From the NCBI GenBank assembly GCA_932294295.1, contig OW028580.1, positions 11,871,374 to 11,935,373 on the forward strand: a stretch of 64,000 bases of DNA, written 5' to 3'. The translations under genes were made by a program, and so were the position numbers. Under the pieces are notes generated by a model. That model was not told where the DNA came from, made no database searches, and saw only the letters and a list, made by a program, of their open reading frames with translations. Positions 13,041-27,300 of the stretch are shown here, piece by piece; positions within the stretch are counted from its first letter, which is position 1, and the number at the start of each line of letters is the position of its first letter. Source of the DNA: Alitta virens (taxonomy: Eukaryota; Annelida; Polychaeta; Phyllodocida; Nereididae).

Positions 13041-14847
13041 TCATAGTTCCCAGAAAGTCCACTGAGATGATGGAACAATTCTTGTTAGAAGCTGGTCTTT
13101 CTCAAATAACAGCAAACAGCCACAACACATCAACACCATACCGGAAAACAAGAAAATAGCTAAAAATTCAAATTAACAGGAGCCTTCTTCATTTTCGACT
13201 AATGGCACATTTTATTATTTTCGGATTGGCTCACATATTGAATTTCTGAAAGAAAAAAAAAAGGATTACCCAACCCAGGCATCCCTATCTCAGAGACTAA
13301 CAAGTCGGAGCCATAAATAGTCTTCCAGCACCTGCTTCGAATACAGCTTCATACAATAACAAATTTATTACATTTTCTAGTCTTATTTATATGCTGATAT
13401 GCTGCAGAAAGCACATTTATTTTATTAGTGGAGTATTCACAATGTCCTTTGTTCAAGTTTCACAAGTATCATGGTTGACTGGGCAACCTCAGAGGATATG
13501 CTAATGACACAATATGAGGTTAGGTTTCTCTATGCATGAGTGGTCATGTCATTAGGCTATTATTGTAACACATACGTCTTGTTTGTTGCAAGTGTAGAGG
13601 GAAAGGACACACTGAAAGCGGGTATGCAATGTGAGGTTTTGGCTTTGGTGTTGTTTAGTTGTTTAGCCTGATGCTGGAATGCAGTCATGTCATTTATGCC
13701 TTTTATCAATTGGCACTAGTAGATGTAATGACGACATGATACAGGATATATATGCACATGTAATAACTCATTACCCAAGATAGAACTAATGATTAAACAT
13801 CTTTCATTATGTATACAAGGCCAAACCAATATTAAATATGGAATACACTTGATACCACGAATAAACTCATGCCAACAGCAGATAAAACAACATATATTGC
13901 AACCAAACGTATGTGGAAAAGTTTTTCTTGTTAATTTATGCTTTGCTTTATTTTTGTGTCAATTCAATAAAATAGCTCTGATGTTCATCAATTTATCTCT
14001 AACAAAATACAGCTCATTTCAAGGACCTTGAAGGCCAGCTTGTCCACCAATCAGCAAATTTGTTTAGAACCAAAGAAATATTCATTCTGAAAATGGATAA
14101 AGAGACATTTCTTATCCGCAAACACTGGCGTGGCCTTGTCGGGAGTGCACCAATGAAGGTGCCCTTGAGCCAAATTTGGATTATGGTGCCTGGTCGAAAT
14201 GCGAACTTAAAATCTGCCCATCGGACAAATATTAACAAAATACAAGTTTACAGTTTGTTCCACTGAGCATCTGAGCATGTGAACATGATTTAGCTGTAGG
14301 CTCTATTATAAATACATGTATTATGGCATGTCGCAGCCCCTATCATATCCATAATATCTACGATGTGAAAGCTGAAAATACTTTAGGTGAGGAAAATCTG
14401 ATGCAGTCATTTACACTCGAATGCTTGTCCATTTAAAATTTAGCAAACAAACAGATTTAGTGTTTAGTTCCAACGGTAATCCAAAGGGGATTTTCATTAA
14501 TTTTCATATAATTCTAAATATGTCCTACCTATTTCAGATGCATTTGTTTCTTCATCTTTTATCATAATAATTGGTGAGAAATTTGATCGGACAACTGTCA
14601 ACATACAAGACGCACACAAATTGTAGGTTACAACCAATGCTAACTTTTAGCATCTCGGATCTGCTGAAATGAAGAGAAATGTGCTGACAGGAAAACAAAA
14701 TAACATATTGCACTGTTATTTGAAATTTTTATCCATTTATGCATTTTAAACCAACTGACCCCGTAAAAATAGCCCTGAGAGGATCCAAAAAGCTAAATAT
14801 CACACAAATGTGACCCAGACTATATCATTAACAGCAGATATACAGTT

Positions 14848-15352
14848 GTTAGTAGCATACATACAATTGCCAACCTGAGGAATTTGATGGTATATTATTT
14901 CGAACCAAAAAGTACTTCCAAGTGCCACAGGAGATATAATGGTTTTCCAAAATTCAAATCAATGTGTTGCAGACTGTGGTAATCTGCTTGACCAACCACC
15001 GTCAAGGGCCACTCGTGACATCTTACAGAAAAAAAAAAGGGGAAAAAAGACCTCATTTACCAAACAAGAACATTGAAAATAACTAACAAAATCAAAATGT
15101 TAGTAGCATACATACAATTGCCAACCTGAGGAATTTGATGGTATATTATTTCGAACCAAAAAGTACTTCCAAGTGCCACAGGAGATATAATGGTTTTCCA
15201 AAATTCAAATCAATGTGTTGCAGACTGTGGTAATCTGCTTGACCAACCACCGTCAAGGGCCACTCGTGACATCTTACAGAAAAAAAAAAGGGGAAAAAAG
15301 ACCTCATTTACCAAACAAGAACATTGAAAATAACTAACAAAATCAAAATGTT
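14848..15352. repeat. perfect 251-bp tandem duplication
   Basis: The 251 bases beginning gttagtagcatacatac at 14848 are repeated immediately, beginning at 15099, without a single difference that I could find by eye, including a ten-A run and the flanking GGGG. It is a very recent duplication or an assembly artefact. There is no open frame of note. Confidence 0.9.
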
Positions 15353-18300
15353 GATCGCCATGGTAATACTTAGGAATGACAGATTCTAACAGTTTGGATA
15401 AGATGTCTGAATGTTGTATGTCAAAATATAAGGCATATCTGGCACAGTTAAATCTAGATGAATTTTTGATCCAACTTTGAGAAGTCCTGCAAATTGAGAT
15501 TCCACTGGGCCCACCAACTCTATGACAATGTTACCTTTCCTTATATTCACTAAACATTAACAATGTCAGATATCTATTTAAACCAATTCATAGATACACA
15601 ATGGTTAGCAAGAATTGAACCTAATTTACCTTTTCCTTTTTTCAGATATCACACATAAATAATGCTTATAGCCAACACAGACATTCCTGCAGAATACATC
15701 AATGTAAATAGGTTCTGCAAGCAGTTGTCCAAGAAGCGTAGCAATCTAATAAATCTCTTTCCTAATTTGTAGCAATGTAAAGCTGTCCCACAATGGCATG
15801 TCATATCCATAACCCTACACACCCATTTTATGTATTGACATTGCGCGTTGTACGAATACATATTGATTCATAACGCTGGCCACTTCAATGTTCAGCTGCC
15901 AATTCTGGCAGAGTGGACCCTGGAGCAAACATTTCTTTTTTTCCTTAATACATCTGCCTCTGAATGTATACAGTGCTATTTTCCATATACACCGGCTAAT
16001 ACAGTCCTCTGGGCGCTGTATTTGCGTATTCTGTTCTGCACAGCAAACCACTGACAGTCCTCTTACACCCATCCGCGACACAATGTAATCTGTCAAGGGC
16101 CCCTCTTTTCGCAAATGCGGTTTTACTTTCCGCTAAATGCACTAATATAGCACAGGCATGAATCTTTTATTGCGCACTACCATGGCTTTTTCCACATAAA
16201 ACAATAAGCAAAAGATGAAGGCCCTATTATATGTCCACAAGCCATTACATTTCAGCATTTAAGTACTGTTCCCCCTTTTTAGTATACTTAAGTGAGGTTT
16301 AATTGATTATTGCAGCAAGCAAAAACAAAAGATAACTCAAATTCCCTGGACCACTAGGGTCCTATCCATTCAAGCATTGCAAGTTCAGTGCATAGAGACA
16401 CCTCATTCTGAGCACAGGGTCCCTTTAGACCACTAAAGTGCCTCAAAACTTCCACTACAGCGATTTTCACTTTGCAGGCTCACAACAGACTCTCCGTATC
16501 CTCCTTTTATCTCTTTTTATTGCTGCAATTCTTCGCAAATGAGTCAAGATGGATACACAGCCTTCTGGCAAGACTCCGCTTCCAGGCAAATACACAAGAT
16601 GCTGCACAGTCTCTATAAATAAGTAAACATCGACAGTCTCCATGTCCTTGCTTGTGTCATACAGGGAACTTCAACTTGGTTGACTTCATCATATCCATTA
16701 AACTTCGCTATACCCCCAAGCTATTGCACACCCTTATTGGCTTACTGCAATAGCAAGTTGGAACTCGAATCACTGAAAATGACAACCATTCTTATGCATC
16801 ACTTTTATAATTTCGTGTCGTTAAACATGTTTTCTTGTCCTGACTGCTTTTTAGTATAATAATATTTGCAAAAGATCCCCCCGCCCCCCAAGTTTATTTC
16901 ATTAAGTTTAAATGTTATCAAACAATTATGGGAAAACGCTAGTTTCAACTTTCAAATCCACTCATCCTAGAGCTTCAAGTTTGTCAGAAAAAAAAACTTT
17001 CAAACATTCAGTTTGAAAGCATCATAATCATGATAATCAACAGAAGACAGCATGATTTGATTGATTAGTCCACACTCTAATCATGCTAATATGAAGCACA
17101 ATCAAGGAAGCTGCATGGCTTGTCAAATGTTTAACCATAAGCATGATAAAACAATCCAGATTGCAGAATACAAAGCTTACGTTTTTTCCTCCACCAATTG
17201 CAAAGTCCTATTGGACACACAGACCTTGTGTTTGAAAAACAACGCCAGTCACCAAGACTAATGAGACAAGTCAACTAATGAACTTCAAATCAGGGCAGAG
17301 GCAAATAAAAAACACCCAGAGGCTGCTGGTGCTGCTGCTGTTGCTTCTGATTTGCTGTGGCTGACCAAACCAATTGTCCAGTGCCATACAACACAACAAT
17401 AGCCATTCAATGGTCAGTTGTCTGATGGCCAATATCATTAGGTGACCATTGGAGACTAAGAATGGGTGGACATTGGCCAGTTATTGTAGCATTTATCAGT
17501 ACGCCAAACATTACTCATTAAGGTGATCGAAAGGAAGCCTTGTGGTCATGGCAATTCTTTGTTAACTACTAAAACGAGCAATCAGCAGTTCATCCACATC
17601 ATGCGCACACATCTCAGACGATGGCCCAATGTCCATAACTTTTTAGCCTTGAGCATCAGACATTGGGCACAAGGTTAACCATTGTTAACAACTCAAAATC
17701 TGATACTAACGACTTTCAGCAGCAATATTACTATCTGACAGAGTTCAGATTTGAATTCTTGACTCAAAATCAGGACAGCAAATGCTTAAATCTGTAGGTC
17801 ATTCTGTCACTGGACGTCACTCGCAGTGGACCTGGTCAGTTTGAGATGGTCAGCATTGGTCAAATACTCTACAGACTTGTTTCCAGTTGCAGCTCATTGC
17901 TATGCTGGACATGACTGCTTACAATGACCTCACTGGCTCTTGGTCATTTTGCCGTGTCAACTGATGAGTCAAGACCCACAGCAAGCCAAGTTAATTCAAG
18001 TGTTCCTCAAATCTGGCATTTCTGAAGTAGAAGTCCTCACATCATGAGATTTCAGGGAGTTCAAATCCAAGACTACTGCTGGAGCTAGAGACTGCAGGAC
18101 AATTAGGAGATCTACTTTATATTCATAATCAACATTAAGGTTTTAATTCATAAATCCAAATGGATTGCGATGATTTATGCTGTTGTTGCTCGCACCTATC
18201 ACGATGTCTCCCACGCATGTTGCACTGAGCAGATTCAAGTCCTGCCTTGTTCAAATGTCACTTTCCTTCTAACCTGAGACTTTGCAGAAACATCAAATGT

Positions 18301-19351
18301 CACTGACATGAGCTAGAATAACCTAAAATTTCCCAATTCCGGCATCCGAAGCCCCAGGGTTTCTCAGTTAGGACGTGCAGTTTCGCATTACAACTTCTCA
18401 CCTAAGTTAAGTCTGATAAGCTATTGCGCATTTTTCAGTATCGCCAGGGCTGCCAGCATATCATATCTTGACAGTATTCTGTAATAAAGTCATTGATAAA
18501 ATGTCCTTTCTAAACACATCTACAGACAGAGAAGAATTCGAAGATGCTGAGCAATTGCTTAAATATTGACAGGAAGTAGTCTTTAAGAGAGGAAGCAAGC
18601 AGTCTTGCTAACTTGACCATCAAAATAATAAAATGCATCACATAATTATCACTCTTCTTAGCAGCAGAACATTGAGGTTAAAACATGACTGACCCATCAG
18701 TGACCCAACCTTCATGGTCAGTGCAATCTGAAACACATGCCTTAAAGAGCACCATCCTTCTAATGGTCACAGACTTAGCACTTAACCACCTTCTATGGTG
18801 TAAAGTTAAACGGACACACTGAAGCAGTGCGAGATCCACTTCATCTGGCTCATTCAGATGCCCGCCCGAAGTGTCGCGACCACTCGGCGGTCAGCGCAAG
18901 GTCAGAGCAATCCAGTGGACACTCAGTGGACACTCCGTCAGCCCAACAGAGAACAGATAATGGGGAATGAAGGGACCACTAATGTGTGTCTCAGTGAATT
19001 AGCACCAACAACTGTGCCACTCTCTGCATGCATACGCCCTCCCACAAAAGAAAGTCTCTCTGCAAACCAATACTTCCTTCCAATGCAATAGACTATTGTG
19101 GACTTTAGTGGCCATTGTAAGCATTGTAAACTATTTGGACTAAGCTGTACACAGAGTGTGGCTAATCATTGTTAAAAGTGGTAATAAACTGAAAGAGCTA
19201 TTCGTCATGGTTCTTTACACATTAAACTCCACTAATAAAACGTCTTCTAATACTATCAATAAAAAAACACCACCATTTAAACAACAAATTTAAGTTATAT
19301 TAAAATAACATCTCAGTGTTCTTTAGTTATTCAAAGTTACTCTGTATCTAT

Positions 19352-20308
19352 TAGGACTGTACACTTCTATATTCAAAACGATACGATACGTATCACGACA
19401 CAGTAAAACCAATACGATACGTATCATGATACTAATCATTTAACTATGTCAGTCAGACCAACTAAAACAATAGGCTGCACTGCAGCTAAACCCTCAGTGA
19501 ATCCTTCATAGCACACAGGCATCATTAAAATTGTTATGTGTTCGTCCGACAGGCAGGAGGGCGGGCGTTACACTTTCATTTCCAGAGCAGAACTTTAACA
19601 CACTTTCGTTTCTAGAGCTGAACTCTAACACTTATGCACTTACCCTAATGAAATTTTATACAGTAACACTCTATATGGCCTAGTGGTGCCTTGTGATAGC
19701 CACACTGACATATATTGGCAATTATTTACAAAAATAGTATTTCTTGAGTGTTTTATCCTACGTGTGATCTGCCGGGTGTCTGTGATTCACATCTCCCTGC
19801 CGCCAACTCACCCGTCGCCTTAAGCACTGCCCCTTTTTGCTTCCAACAACCGTGGTGAAGTCATCAAAATGGGGTATTACATAATTCTACGCCAGCAGTA
19901 CGGCTTCTCCGGGAAAACCGGCTATGTGAGAATGCCCCTTTATGCCTGTCCGCCCGTCAGACAGACATTGATGATAATAAAAACTCTTTTCGAACTTTGT
20001 TTTCACTGAGGGTTATAAAAATAATAAAAAATAATATAATGAAAAGAGACTATGGAACTTAATGAACAAATCGTTATTATGACTTCAGAGACTGTTAAAT
20101 CCTCATTTAATTAGCTGCAATTAGAGTCAGAGCACAATTTCTTTTGAAAGCACTCGATACATCTGGGCATCACATGTGTCTTTTGCCAAAAACGCCAATC
20201 TGCATATCGTTTAAGTGTACCATTATTATTACATAACGATTATCAATACCCGTATCGTTAACCTTGTACCAGAACAAACATTATATCGAGAACCGGTGTA
20301 CAGCCCTA
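19352..20308. mobile_element. hAT-like non-autonomous element with 8-bp target duplication
   Basis: The left terminus TAGGACTGTACAC is matched by the reverse complement at the right end (GTGTACAGCCCTA). The flanking octamers are gtatctat (19344-19351) and gtgtccat (20309-20316), 6 of 8 identical, as expected for an old hAT target-site duplication. Just inside the left end are direct copies of cgatacgatacgtatc. No transposase frame remains. The element contains a second, nested inverted-repeat element (19471-20017). Confidence 0.55.
19471..20017. mobile_element. inverted-repeat element, AACCCTCAG family, copy 2 (nested)
   Basis: The left half is about 85-90% similar by eye to 11592-11850, including gctgcactgcagctaaaccctcag and gttcgtccgacaggcagg. 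The right end (ttcactgagggtta at 20002-20015, preceded by cgtcagacagacattgatg) mirrors it. It is shorter than copy 1 and sits within the hAT-like element, so it inserted later. Confidence 0.6.
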
Positions 20309-23300
20309 GTGTCCATACATGTTGTTCTAGTAAGTGTTCCAATCATAAGGTTGGCAATGAAGATCAATCGATACGTGGCACAATTCAGGTAGGACCAAAC
20401 TTTGCGCAAAGTTGAAGTAACTTTGATTAAAACAACCACTTATTACCGTCAGTCATAAAACTTAGCAATAGACAACACAAACACCACTAGAACACCATAT
20501 GTGGGCAGATTGCAAGACCTTTTTTTCACTATCTAATCAAGCGTTCCATGTAGAATGGCATTCACAGAATGCTATCATGACCATATACATTTTTTTATGC
20601 TTTCCCATGATGAAAGCAATGCTTATCCTCTCTGCTTCAATGTAAAATATTGACAATTAGATTCTTCCTCCTCCTCCCCTTGGGTGGACACATGGCGCAG
20701 CTTAGAAGTGATGGCAATTGCCATGCAATAATGGAATTAGGCGAGCATCAACACAGCTCTACAGGATTAGTCCCCAGTAGCAGGTATCAAGATCCCTTTC
20801 ATCTTTCGCATTCAGTGCCAAGAAATAATTGAAGATTCAATGACACCATTCGTTCAGTAACATCAAACAGAGTTAGAGATGCAAACGAGGCTGAATGAAC
20901 AAAAAAGGGGTCACAAAGTTCATGCAATGGAAGCTAATGAATACTTGATCATATATATTGCTGTTGAATATGTTTCATCCATCCTACACAGCAAGGTTTT
21001 CGTTCTTCAACTAAAGATTATTATGCCCGTTTCTACATTGTTCTTAACCCTTCCTATTTATTACATCACCTGACATCATCAGCTTTCGATAATCATAATT
21101 CATAGTATATTCATATATATGGTGGCCATTTGAAGGTGACTTTCACCTAAATTGAATAATACTGGCTTTTAACTGTTTGAAAATTACCCTTGAAAGTCCT
21201 GTGGTGGAAAACAGGGCTCTGCACAATGCACACTCCACAGTTATGCCTGTATACTAATAATAAGCCATCCCATACCTAGCACAATGGTAAACATGTTATT
21301 TAACAATATAACTAACTAAACTGTTTGAAACTACTAAGACAAAGTAAGCTACTCTTATCATGCTAAGGTTACATTTTGCTTTACATTCTGCTGTATGATC
21401 ATGAGTAATCATTACAAACAGACTGGACCATATGGTTGACAGCAAAATGTCTTGTTAGTTAACAATCAGCCTTTACAATGACCAGCTAAAGCAGCCTGTT
21501 CAATAGTAATGTGGCCCACCATCTGGAATTGATTCATTCTGAGTCAGAACTGAGCACAGATCAGCTTAGATCCACGAGAACTGATACATATCAGAATTGC
21601 TTATGGACTGAGAGCCAAATTGAGTCTAATGAACATAGACTAGAAAAACAACTTACATTGCATGAGAATGTGAAGGTTCACCAAGATAATCTTTATAAGG
21701 ATAACTATCAATTATTCATGTTAAGACAACACAGAGCGATAGAGATTACCCTATCTCACATTGATCCATGTTGCTATTGACATCTGGCAATGGTCACTAG
21801 AGAAATACACAAAGCACTACAACTCCAAGAACCAATAGAGAAAGCTAGACATCAATAATATGAGTGAATATGTGGGTCAGGGAGTATCTGTGCAGGAAAC
21901 ACAAAATCAATTCACCATTCATAAGGAACTATGGCAAATAACAGACGACCCACGGAATACATAGATCACACATCATCACACCGTCAGCACTATGAAGGGA
22001 CAAATGGGGAGCAAAAATGATTTAGTGTAACTCCACCGACCGCCGCTCGGTTACCATTGGTGACCAATCATAGTCTGTGAATCGAATTACCCGCAGATAC
22101 GCCCGAGAAAGGACTGATCTGAGGCGAGCTGAGAAAATATATCAGGAGAAGTTTTCATCAGGCGGGGGCTGAGTCTGCACCATAGCCCAATCACATTACG
22201 CCACCCTCTTTCAGCCTTACTCCATTATAGAACGTAATATGTTCCAAAGACTGGCCAGTGTTCCGTTGAGTTAGACAATGGGAAAACCCCTGGGGACCCA
22301 AGGCGGGCTGGGCCGCATGAAGTAAAAGGAATAAACAAGGATGAAGTGGTATAAAAAGGCTAAAAGAGAGGGTCAAACAGAGCGAAAAGGCTTTCCTTAT
22401 TATTCCAAATATAACTCAACACTGCTAAGTGTTAACCCATGATATTCTTGTTTAAGCATGGTAAAAGACACCATGACATTGAAACTATACATGAACCAGT
22501 GAATAACCACAGCTCGAACCCAATAGTCAGTAGACACAAATAGTACACTTAAATTATACCACAACAGATGAAAATGTCAAACATGTGCAAATTAAGCATT
22601 GTTAAATTCTAAGTTTGCAAATGCACCTACATGTTTTCCAGTACAGCTGTATATGCTTAACAAAACAGAGCACCGTTTCAAAGGTGCTTTGACAAAGCAT
22701 GCAAAAACACAGCAGCAACATTCACAACTAAATCAGCACTTGAAATCATCAAAATCATTCCCAGGTTTACCACTGCCTTCACTGATATCAGTATATAAAT
22801 ATGAGTAGTATAATCACAGACAACATACTCCCATTGAACCCTATAGTGCCACTGACCTAGATAGCGACATCTAGCGGGTGGTGTGGAGCAGGCTGAGGCA
22901 GGGTGTTAATATATATGGGGAAAAGATGTCAAAAGACAGCTGTTACATGTCATTCATGACCAATGATCAAGTATGACCACAACCACAACCACTGGGGGAG
23001 GGGGATTCATAATTATGCACAAAATATTTTAAACATTAATATGCATACACAACATTATTATGATATAATTATCCATGAACTATCACTTGGGTTGACAATA
23101 ACTTGATATAGTCAGTGAAACAACTACAAGTATTCTAGTTACACCTTAGAATAGAGTCACAATGAGCTGCAATTAGTGAGTTAACTGCCATATGAAATAT
23201 ATAACCACCATATACTAAATACATGATGCACTTGTTACTATGAACATATCTGTTGTCTATGGTATAATGTATGTACTCAAGCTGTAACAATTGTTCATTA

Positions 23301-26300
23301 CATATACATGTCATCGTTGCACACAACATTTCGTACACTGCCAAAAACCCTCATGTCATTTGTGAAAACCTTGGTCTTTTAATGACCCTAACTGGGCTTT
23401 ACCTGGTTTTTATAATATAATCCTATAATTCTGCCAAAACTTCCAAAAGACACCAAAAAAGCAACTAATTCACACTGCTTTTCCTCAAACAAATCCCATT
23501 TATACGTCATAATTAAAGCATCGCATAAGCGCCTCATGCAAATCGCACACAATGTCATAAAGTACAATCCTTCGGGGCTCTCTCAGATCAATGAATTATG
23601 ATATATTGTCAGTCCAAATAAACATGTTGCTCTGTATGAAATGTCATTCTAAACAATAACATTTCATTTGGTTATTACATCTTATTAATTAATAAGATAT
23701 AGTGAACACTTGTCAACTGTTAGGCTGATAGTGACAAAGTGCATAACTACAAATACAATGACATGAAAACCAAAATAAAAATTTTCATGTTTATACTAAC
23801 AAGCAAATACCACATTCACATAAATAGAGAACAAGAACCAAGTACAAATAAATATTGTAATATGCCACAATTCAAATACTATTAAACAGTTTAAAGAAAT
23901 ACTAAACACTAATTTACAATGATACAGATACCATGAAAGAAGCGTCATAAAACATTTATTCAAATTTTACCAAATAATACCACATATGCTAACATGCAGT
24001 CCAATAGATATATGCCTCTAAAAAGTATCAAAAACAGTGAAATACAAAAATATTGAGTGAGCACTTTACCCTAAAGAAGCTAGTGTCCAAGTGAGTACTT
24101 GATAACAGGTGACTAAGATTTATGCGCAAGATATATATGCCAATAAGAACAAAAACTCATCAGTGTTTAAGGAAGTAACTGAATAAAAATGTGTAAGAAG
24201 TATTTATGAACTGGGAAAATCCCAGCGCAACAACTGAAGTTCTGAAATATAAGCAAATTTAGCAAAAGCTGTTGCACAAAAGAATTATGTACACCAAAAT
24301 ATGTTATTTACTTGATAATTATATATGTTGTTCTTTGACTTGTTGGTATTTCAAGTTTCCCTCAAATCATGCCAAGGTTTTAACAATACATATGTACCAC
24401 ACATTTTTACAACATTTCATCCTTTAGATTTTGATGACATGAATTTAGCATCGTTTTGACAATACACCAGCGGAGTACAAGAAATTAAATACTTAATGTT
24501 TTCTTTGGTTTGAACTAAAGCATACTTTTGTCATTCTTTACTTATCACTTGAAAGCTTATTGTGACCACAGTATGTTTTGTGCTAAAAGCCATGAGTAAA
24601 GCTAACATACAAAATTATTCAATGCCTTAGGCATTTAATTAGATCATGTCATGATAAGACAGACAATATGGTATCTACTAAAATTCAAAGAACATAACCT
24701 TTTATGGATTATATAAAGACTTGCATCAACAAATTATCACTATCAGTGTTAATGACAACCATTTCCTGAAATTTTGGAGTACAACTGCAGCTGTGTGCTA
24801 ATTCAATAATAATTCACACCAATATCACATCACCCTTATTTATGAAGACATCAATGGTCAACCATACAAGATAAGCAAGATGATAAGTCTGAACAAGCAA
24901 CATGATTACATCTGACACTTGTATCTGATCTTGACGGAGTAGATTATAACATCAAGCTATGTACGATGAGAACTCTACTCCACTACCCCATCTGTCAGGA
25001 TCAAATGGGATCAAAAAAATGTGTGATATGAATGTATGCATTCCGAAAAGAGTCGTTGTCACCTTAATTATGACTGCCTTTTGATCACAGGTCATCTATA
25101 ACACTTTGAAGTCTGAAGTTTAACATGAGCTTTACAAGCATATTTATAAGCATCATAATGAGCATGATCATTGATAAGACAACACACAGGTTTTAAAAGA
25201 AGCTTAAAATAAATATAATCATTTGAACGAAAAAAAAAAATGTTTTCATCTAACTTTCCATTTCTGGGGACAGATGTAATCATGGTAATGAAGATATGAC
25301 AAGTCATTATCATTTAATGTAATCTTGCATCATTACTGGGGTATACAGTACTATACCAATACACATACTATTCATATCAATTTTTAAAAAGTTTACGTTT
25401 AGTCTCCAAAATGTTCACACTACGTGCTTATGAATTTTGCAAAACTCTAACCAAAGTTGATAGAACATCTAATTTAAAATTCTATTTCACTTCCCTGCTA
25501 ATTTATCCTATTCATAAATCTTTGCAAGTGCAGATATGCATAAGATTTGTGATAAACTGATAATCAAAACTTTGCCTACCACAACTCAAAACCAATCAGG
25601 CAGCCCATTTTAATTTGACAAATAAATACAAAATTTACTGAAATTTCATTTGGATGAACCCAACCCTACTCACAGAGCAATAAACATGAAAACATTATTT
25701 GGTTTGTCATAGACATACACAGTGTATACTATATATGTTTACTATACTCGGGTATATACACATCTATACCCGAAATAACATAAATTATGTTCCCTTTTAC
25801 TCTTGAGGTCACAAGTTCATATCCTGTGCAAAAAAATAACCACATCAATCGATAATCATGACAATAGTAAACAGTAACAGACAGTGCATGACATCAAACA
25901 AAGTCAACTGTTGCAATGTACCTCTGACAGGTTATATAGGAGTACAACATTCTGGGTTAAATTATTTACGACTTGAGTTCTTTACATCTTGAGTGCAAAA
26001 ATAGACCTATAGATGCATAATTATACACAACATCTGTGTAAAAGCTTACAGAGAAATCAATATGTAATCAATGACTATATCTGACTATACATGTACAATT
26101 ACACCTAGTAAAATCATTCAAATACATAAGATACATTTATAACTCAAAAGATACATGTATAACTCAAAAGATACAGTTATAACTCAAGACATGTGTACAT
26201 ATTGCACATCTATTTTGTAACACACGTATGGTATACTCATTATTCTGTCGTATCTTTACTACAACTTATAAATAACAGAGTTGGTTGGTTCAACTGATAA

Positions 26301-27224
26301 ATGACAGAGTTGGTTAAGTCAAACATAACAGCAGTCAAACAGTAAACAAGAGAAAAAGAAATGTCTGCATCAGACTTGTCTATTTTTTTATCATACCTAC
26401 ATCTACACCCTAGCATTTCATAAACAGTCAGAAAACAATGTAATGTGGCTACAATGTCTAGAAAATTTAGATTGAACTTCTACTAGGATAGATTTACAGA
26501 TAAGCATCAATGATAATATACATTGTATAATTCCAGTGAATAGAGTCGTTTCACATTGTAAAATTCAGAACAGAAGTTGTCTCAGTCCTAGTGTATCTCA
26601 AGAACTAAGTCATCATAGTCATGGGATAACCATTTCACTTTTTGTGCCAACACAAATGTTTAAAAGGGTCTTGCAAACTACATAATACAACTTTACAGAC
26701 CGTTAGTTTTTTAAAATAAGCTAACTAGTCCAAACTACAGGTTGTCTGAGTAAAATTTTCCAGGTTAAATAAAAATGATCTAAAACTTTCTAAAACATAA
26801 TCCAGTAGACAAATAAGTACAGAAAGCTACTAATCATTATGAACAAAACTGATACATGTAAAATTGTAAATGTACTAGGAAATACGTGGAAAATACTTTT
26901 GATTGTACACAACCTTCTACTGCTCTACTGCAATAAACTACACAGTACCCCTGATAATTTAAAACAGCTAACTTCACACATATCCAAAACACACGGCCTT
27001 GCCCAACCGACAAATGAAGTTTCACTCACATCTCTTCGGTGAGCCAATCAATCGATCCATGAGCTGCTGTAGATCCAACTTGTTGAGCACCGTACAAACC
27101 AACTCCGAAGGCAGTTCGAACTACAGGACAATATTCTATGGAATGCCCAGCATCCAAAGATCTCAGAGACAAGAGTCTGAACAGAGTCGGGGAGTCGGTG
27201 GGAGGATGGAGCGGCATCAAGTAC

Positions 27225-27261
27225 CTGCAGCAGCCACTACACTCGATACCGGCTGCCCCAT
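27225..27261 (-). CDS. neur: neuralized homologue, proposed first coding exon (MGxxxS start)
   Basis: A short reading frame begins MGQPVSSVVAAA and ends in a CTGCAG|GTACTT donor. Its single leftover G completes a glycine codon with the GA that opens the NHR1 exon, so the joined frame runs straight into the NHR1 linker without a stop. Neuralized proteins that I recall start MG with a short N-terminal exon, and MGxxxS is an N-myristoylation consensus, as in vertebrate NEURL1. The chosen ATG has G at +4; another in-frame ATG lies six bases upstream in a poorer context, and an in-frame TGA lies further upstream, so this is a genuine N-terminus. The exon sits in a GC-rich patch in AT-rich surroundings, as expected of a promoter-proximal exon. 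The linkage to NHR1 is inferred from phase and motif only. Other frames here are also open. Confidence 0.5.
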
Positions 27262-27300
27262 CAGCATCCAGCTGCCGGGCCCACCGAAAGCTGCTGCAAT
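27262..27300 (-). promoter_or_regulatory. 5' untranslated / promoter-proximal segment of the proposed neuralized exon 1
   Basis: This is GC-rich sequence just upstream of the MGxxxS start. The minus strand also contains a tandem acceptor-like attgcagcag here, so exon 1 could be preceded by a spliced leader exon further right. No TATA box is visible. Weak inference from position. Confidence 0.25.

Larger units (their letters stand above)
4907..27224 (-). other. proposed intron 1 of neuralized (22.3 kb)
   Basis: If the two exons belong together, this 22.3-kb stretch is intron 1. It contains no open frame with convincing coding character apart from the decayed gene at 5.8-6.9 kb. It holds SINE-like copies (8941-9000, 11258-11535), two members of an AACCCTCAG inverted-repeat family (11.6-13.0 and 19.5-20.0 kb), a 251-bp tandem duplication (14848-15350) and a hAT-like element (19352-20308). 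Between roughly 7.0-8.9, 9.0-11.2, 13.1-14.8, 15.4-19.3 and 20.4-27.0 kb I see only AT-rich sequence without recognisable genes. Large regulatory introns are usual for developmental genes, so enhancers are plausible but not visible by eye. Confidence 0.45.

Noticed and set aside
21511..21780. 89-codon polar plus-strand frame
   Set aside because: Composition is plausible but there is no recognised domain, promoter or splice context; left out for lack of support.
27030..27120. Minus-strand frame reading FELPSELVCTVLNKLDLQQL, F-box-like, between an acceptor-like tgtag and a GTGAGT donor
   Set aside because: A single short motif in a patch open in several frames; joining to the NHR1 exon would create a TGA, so it is not part of that gene, and no partner exon was found.
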